The notes under the pieces are model-generated. The model did no database searches and was not told where the DNA came from. It saw only the letters and a program-made list of their open reading frames with translations. The translations under genes and the position numbers were made by a program. A stretch of 64,000 nucleotides of DNA, taken from contig NZ_VCIW01000007.1 of NCBI RefSeq assembly GCF_005765165.1, forward strand, positions 62,001 to 126,000. The letters run 5' to 3'. The stretch is from Paenibacillus antri. GTDB lineage: Bacteria; Bacillota; Bacilli; Paenibacillales; YIM-B00363. Below are positions 61,091 through 64,000 of this stretch, one piece after another (position 1 is the stretch's first letter; every line of letters starts with the position of its first letter).

Positions 61091-61124
61091 AAACCTTTCC
61101 GCCAACAAGCGGAAAGGTTTTTTT
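61091..61124 (+). terminator. Rho-independent terminator after the GH123-like gene
   Basis: Stem AAACCTTTCCGC / GCGGAAAGGTTT with a 6-base loop and T-run. Begins 42 bp after the stop. Confidence 0.92.
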
Positions 61125-61159
61125 GCAATTAATGACCAAAGGAGTATCCGGTAAGCAAA

Positions 61160-61391
61160 GCATGCGCGGCGTGGTGGCGTGGTGGCGTGGTGGATCAAGT
61201 GCACCGCGATGGTGTAAAAATTGCACCGCCTTGGTGCAGAAAGTGCTGCACGGCGGTGCAGTTGGCGGGCAAAGCGTGCGCGGCGTGGTGGCGTGGTGGA
61301 TCAAGTGCACCGCGATGGTGCAAAAATTGCACCGCCTTGGTGCAGAAAGTGCTGCACGGCGGTGCAGTTGGCGGGCAAAGCGTGCGCGGCG
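61160..61391. repeat. GC-rich tandem repeat (106-bp unit) made of small palindromes
   Basis: Unit 1 runs 61192-61297; unit 2 starts at 61298 and is cut at about 61391. They differ at one base over the shared length. A partial copy with extra GTGGTGGC steps precedes unit 1. Each unit contains three short hairpins in a row: TGCACC-gcgat-GGTGCA, TGCACC-gcctt-GGTGCA and CTGCAC-ggcg-GTGCAG. The repeat ends exactly where the broken WYL gene begins. Reading frames on both strands here are repeat artefacts. Confidence 0.88.
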
Positions 61392-61394
61392 CCA

Positions 61395-61788
61395 AAGCAA
61401 GTACCACTCCCGCTTGACCATAGAATACTCCAACCGGTACGGGAGCCCGGAATGGTCGGCGTTGATCCGGCCGCCTTTCACTTTGTAGGTAATCCGAATC
61501 CCGCTCTTCCGCAGGATGAGCCGACGCAATGTGCGAAGAAGCGGGAGGTACACCTGCTTCTCAAGGCTGCGCGCTTTCTCGATCAAGTGAACCGACACGT
61601 CCATCGCTTCATCGCCCTCGAGCATCGTTCGCAGCTTCGATAACGTATCCGCCGTGAACGCATCGGCCGCCGCGGGGTGCAAGCATCGTCTTGAGCCATG
61701 CCCGCTCCATCGAGGTGACCATGAACATGCCGGAGTCTTCCAGGCGGGAGACGAACTGATGGTTGAAGATCTTTTCAAACAGACGCAT
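61395..61788 (-). pseudogene. WYL-domain transcriptional regulator, frameshifted and truncated
   Basis: Read on the - strand from ATG 61788: MRLFEKIFNHQFVSRLEDSG, then MFMVTSMERAWLKTMLA. At about 61678 the frame must shift by one to continue as HPAAADAFTADTLSKLRTML and then LIEKARSLEKQVYLPLLRTL, ending in RLEYSMVKREWYLLW, where family similarity stops at the palindromic repeat. So the gene has both a frameshift and a lost 3' end. Its start overlaps the end of the second WYL fragment by 14 bp, as in the paired WYL genes common in Paenibacillus. Confidence 0.75.
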
Positions 61789-61932
61789 AGTACGCCTGAA
61801 TCTCCTTCCATTCGGCGATCATGTCGTTGTGGAGGCGACGAGGCTCGAGCACTTCGCAGCTGGAGCCGAAGCTCCGCAGCCACGGCCGGATTTCGGTCGT
61901 TCCGTTGACGGTAATTTCATACAGGAGTGACG
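61775..61932 (-). pseudogene. 3' fragment of a second WYL-domain regulator
   Basis: The last about 52 codons of a WYL protein: LLYEITVNGTTEIRPWLRSF, then GSSCEVLEPRRLHNDMIAEW and KEIQAYYASV. Upstream of about 61932 the frame continues but the sequence is unrelated, so the 5' part has been replaced. With the neighbouring pseudogene it shows that a regulator pair once stood here. Confidence 0.65.
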
Positions 61933-61946
61933 CCGCAGTCGCCCCT

Positions 61947-62030
61947 AGAACGTTTAGGGATTTCGTTCGAAAACAGGATCGGCTGAACGTTACGCTGCCT
62001 CCGATGTCGTTAGTCGTGCTAGAAATCTGA
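61947..62030 (+). pseudogene. C-terminal scrap of a glycoside hydrolase
   Basis: The frame ends in DRLNVTLPPMSLVVLEI and a stop. This is the standard ending of GH51/GH30/GH39-type enzymes, whose last strand reads V-T-L-P-P-x-S-x-x-V-L. Only about 27 codons remain, fused to unrelated sequence at the WYL junction. No start codon of its own. Confidence 0.4.
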
Positions 62031-62160
62031 GCCTTTAACCTGAGGAAAGCGAAGGGTTTGCGTTTGTATCGTAAGCCGAATCGCTTTTTTAATTTCGGGT
62101 GAATGACCCCGGTGTTGTTCGGCCACACGTCCTCCGAATTTTCAGCGTTCCGAGTGTCAA

Positions 62161-62349
62161 GACGATGGACGAATTCGAAAGTTGGCTGCCGGCATGTTCG
62201 GGGACGCCGCGAGGAGCCTTGCGCTTTGGGAGACGCAGGCGGGCAGCCTGGAGGAAGTCGTTAATAGGGTTCCAGTCGACCCGTCTTATGCACTCGCCAA
62301 CCTTCTACAAGGTCATCGCGGATATGCCAGCAATGTTCGTTTGTGTTAG
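62161..62349 (+). pseudogene. Unidentified gene remnant before the DeoR regulator
   Basis: An open frame reads KLAAGMFGDAARSLALWETQ, AGSLEEVVNRVPVDPSYALA and NLLQGHRGYASNVRLC, then stops. It is clearly protein-like, with the codon use of the region, but has no proper start and a stop upstream. Probably the tail of a deleted metabolic gene; family not recognised. The interval 62031-62160 shows nothing convincing. Confidence 0.4.
62333..62349 (+). promoter_or_regulatory. DeoR operator half-site before its own gene
   Basis: ATGTTCGTTTGTGTTAG differs at one base from 63210-63226 in front of the next gene. It ends 26 bp before the regulator start and includes TTTGTGTT, the kind of core bound by DeoR-family repressors, which suggests autoregulation. 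Confidence 0.5.
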
Positions 62350-62375
62350 AATGGGAAAAAAGACGAGGTGCCGCG

Positions 62376-63158
62376 ATGTTGCCATTACAAAGGAAACAAG
62401 CGTTAATCGCCTACCTGGCCGATAGAGGCGCTGCCACATTGAAAGAGTTGAGCGACCGATTCGGCGTCTCCGAGATGACGGTTCGTCGCGATTTGAACGA
62501 GCTGGAGCAAGAAAATCGGATCCGTCGTTCCCATGGCGGGGCCGTCTACCTGAAGCCGGAGCAGGAGATCGGCCAGGACGAACCGGAGATGACGGCCAAA
62601 CAAGCCATCAACCGGGACGTCAAGGATCGGTTGGCCGCATATGCCGCGCAGAAGTTTGTGCGCAGCGGAGACACCGTCGTGCTGGAGAACGGTACGACGG
62701 TATCGCGCATGGCCGAACGGCTGGGCCATCTGGAACAGTTGACGCTGCTTACGAACGGCATCGATACGCTGAGTCGGTTCCGCCCCTACGCAACCGACAA
62801 GCGGGCAATCATTAGCTGCGGAGGCATGCTGAGGGACATATCCGGCACGTTCGTCGGTTCGGTGGCGGAAGAGTTCTTCTCCCGCTATCATGCGGACACG
62901 CTATTTTTGTCAGCGCTCGGCTACACGCCAGAGACGGGGTTTACAGACCCGAATCTAATGGATACGCAAGTCAAAAAAAACATGATCCGCTCCGCGAATA
63001 AGGTCGTGATGCTGCTCGACTCCTCTAAAATCGGCAAGCGTTACTTCTCGCCGGTTGCGACCTTGGCGGACATCCATGTTTTCGTAACGGACAGCGGCTT
63101 ACAACAAGAAGATCGGGAACGCATTGAGGAGAGCGGCGTGGAGCTGCACATCGTATAG
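62376..63158 (+). CDS. DeoR/GlpR-family transcriptional regulator
   Basis: 260 aa. N-terminal DeoR helix-turn-helix: LIAYLADRGAATLKELSDRF, GVSEMTVRRDLNELEQENRI and RRSHGGAVYL. The C-terminal sugar-phosphate-sensing domain has DTVVLENGTTVSRMAERL, LTLLTNGIDTL, ISCGGMLRDISGTFVG and KVVMLLDSSKIGK. ATG 62376 is 5 bp after GAGGTG. The next gene, on the same strand, encodes a phosphomannose-isomerase-like protein, and both promoters carry the same TTTGTGTTAG motif. It most likely represses that gene and itself until a sugar phosphate accumulates. Confidence 0.93.
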   Translation: MLPLQRKQALIAYLADRGAATLKELSDRFGVSEMTVRRDLNELEQENRIRRSHGGAVYLKPEQEIGQDEPEMTAKQAINRDVKDRLAAYAAQKFVRSGDTVVLENGTTVSRMAERLGHLEQLTLLTNGIDTLSRFRPYATDKRAIISCGGMLRDISGTFVGSVAEEFFSRYHADTLFLSALGYTPETGFTDPNLMDTQVKKNMIRSANKVVMLLDSSKIGKRYFSPVATLADIHVFVTDSGLQQEDRERIEESGVELHIV

Positions 63159-63216
63159 AGGCCGCGGCATCTGTTTCCGAATCATTGGTGGTATATATTG
63201 ACGATGGGTATGTTCA

Positions 63217-63257
63217 TTTGTGTTAGTTTATGTTATCTTGTGATAAACAAACACAAA
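63217..63257 (+). promoter_or_regulatory. Large palindromic operator before the isomerase-like gene
   Basis: Arms TTTGTGTTAGTTTAT (63217-63231) and ATAAACAAACACAAA (63243-63257) are reverse complements at 14 of 15 positions, with an 11-bp spacer. The right arm merges with the ribosome site AAAGGAG. A TTGACG box lies at 63199-63204. The left arm is shared with the DeoR gene promoter, which points to this DeoR protein as the binder. Confidence 0.7.
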
Positions 63258-63271
63258 GGAGTTGCACTGTT

Positions 63272-64000
63272 ATGTCATCTCGCTATGATAAAGAACCCAT
63301 TGTCGCCATTCGAGGACGGGAAGATGAGGCCTGGGAGGGGTACGAAGCGATCGGCCGCGAGCTCGCCGCCGCGGTCAAGCGTCTGGGGAAGAAAAAAACC
63401 GTGGTCGTTCTAGAATGTTACCCCGGCGTTCGGCAGGAGGAAATCATAGCGGGATGCCGGCAGTCGCTCGAATCGGTAACGATCGTTCAAGCCGAGGAAG
63501 CGGCGCTGGCTCCCGATGAAGTCGATCGCAAAGTCGAACGTTATCTCACGGATGACCGCGTCTTCGGTTATATGGCGCCGTTCCAGATCGAAGAGTTCTA
63601 TGATCCGGAGCGGATCGACGTATTGCGAAGCCGGATCGATGCGGCGGGGGACGGCATCGTGCTTGCGGTCGGTTTCGGCGCTTCGCTGATCGCTCGGGGA
63701 GACCTATTCCTCTATGCCGATCTGGCGCGCTGGGAGATTCAGCAACGCTATCGCTCCAAAGAACTCGGCAATTGGCGCGCGGGACGTCGCGAGGATGATA
63801 TCCTGCGCTTGTACAAGCGGGGATTCTTCTTCGAATGGCGCATGGCGGACCGGCTGAAGAAGAAGCGGCTCGGCGAAATCGACTACTATCTGGATACGAA
63901 CGTTAAGGATTCGCCCAAGATGGTCACCCGTCAGGCGCTGTTCGATGGAATGGCCCAAGCGGCTAGCCGGCCGTTCCGGTTGGTTCCTTATTTCGATCCC
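63272..64000 (+). CDS. Mannose-6-phosphate-isomerase-like protein, N-terminal part (runs off window)
   Basis: 243 codons from ATG 63272 (AAAGGAG 11 bp upstream), still open at the window end. The sequence resembles the long class I mannose-6-phosphate isomerase-like proteins of Paenibacillus. In these a kinase-like N-terminal region (KTVVVLECYPGVRQEEIIAG, ADLARWEIQQRY, NWRAGRREDDILRLYKRGFF) precedes the isomerase cupin; the last visible residues (ASRPFRLVPYFDP) lie where that junction is expected. The zinc-binding motifs would be downstream and cannot be checked. It would convert mannose-6-phosphate to fructose-6-phosphate. Confidence 0.6.
   Translation, partial: MSSRYDKEPIVAIRGREDEAWEGYEAIGRELAAAVKRLGKKKTVVVLECYPGVRQEEIIAGCRQSLESVTIVQAEEAALAPDEVDRKVERYLTDDRVFGYMAPFQIEEFYDPERIDVLRSRIDAAGDGIVLAVGFGASLIARGDLFLYADLARWEIQQRYRSKELGNWRAGRREDDILRLYKRGFFFEWRMADRLKKKRLGEIDYYLDTNVKDSPKMVTRQALFDGMAQAASRPFRLVPYFDP

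Noticed and set aside
61160-61391. Possible CRISPR array
   Set aside because: Only two units plus a fragment, no distinct repeat/spacer alternation, and the so-called spacers are identical. It is a plain tandem duplication.
61123-61643. Three overlapping + frames of 76-140 codons over the palindromic repeat
   Set aside because: They exist because the repeat period keeps frames open; no ribosome site, and the products are low-complexity Cys/Ala/Val repeats.
62099-62425. 108-codon + frame overlapping the DeoR start
   Set aside because: It overlaps the regulator in another frame; the alternative frame ending at 62349 looks more protein-like and is reported as a remnant.
1-64000. rRNA, tRNA, complete insertion sequence or prophage modules
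   Set aside because: No conserved RNA-gene sequence, transposase, integrase, capsid or tail gene was recognised on either strand.

Overview
The window looks like a chromosome segment of a GC-rich, soil-type Firmicute close to Paenibacillus or Cohnella. The evidence is the gene content: four carbohydrate ABC importers encoded without their own ATPase, YesN/YesM-type two-component pairs, LplA/LplB/YtcP-type components, a YerC - DgkB - RlmD block, and very large secreted enzymes ending in the same C-terminal domain. Shine-Dalgarno sites are strong (AGGAGG type) and TTG/GTG starts are common. No rRNA, tRNA, CRISPR array or intact transposase was seen.

Layout. 1-6.0 kb: two metallophosphoesterases (the first cut by the window start), a Ugp-type importer, a GntR/FCD regulator and a tyrosine-phosphatase-like enzyme, all on + and tightly packed; this reads as an organophosphate or phosphorylated-sugar operon. 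6.2-8.2 kb: two overlapping MDR dehydrogenases. 8.3-15.4 kb: a membrane-bound AraC-type regulator, a convergent GH29 alpha-L-fucosidase and an LplB/YtcP/lipoprotein importer. 15.5-19.9 kb: housekeeping block (Gly/Arg-rich YqfQ-like protein, YerC-like regulator, CbiX-like chelatase, diacylglycerol kinase, RlmD-type rRNA methyltransferase). 19.9-30.8 kb: importer, histidine kinase, response regulator, GH43 and GH95 in one run, probably a fucose/arabinose/xylose-containing oligosaccharide operon. 31.3-32.5 kb: an Old Yellow Enzyme. 32.7-39.8 kb: a fourth importer plus response regulator and kinase. 40.0-41.6 kb: an AT-rich island with one main gene, an HNH nuclease domain fused to a DnaB-type RecA helicase core, lying between two related about 45-bp terminator-containing repeats; this is the best candidate for something undescribed. 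41.9-46.7 kb: two FAD oxidoreductases, a GH130-like protein and an SGNH hydrolase. 46.8-61.0 kb: a 1507-residue PL8 lyase, a second SGNH hydrolase, a beta-lactamase-fold hydrolase, an 1847-residue beta-helix protein with three tandem discoidin-like domains, and a GH123-like protein. 61.1-62.35 kb: a degenerate zone with a GC-rich palindromic tandem repeat, two broken WYL regulators and other gene remnants. 62.4-64.0 kb: a DeoR regulator and the start of a mannose-6-phosphate-isomerase-like gene behind a large palindromic operator.

Read together, the window is a collection of glycan-foraging loci: secreted lyases and beta-helix enzymes cut polymers, ABC importers bring in oligosaccharides, and intracellular GH29, GH43, GH95, GH123 and GH130 enzymes plus oxidoreductases finish the job. 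Local sensors (kinase pairs, AraC, GntR, DeoR) and cre-like sites suggest control by inducer and carbon catabolite repression. Functions come from motifs and domain order read by eye; no database search was run.
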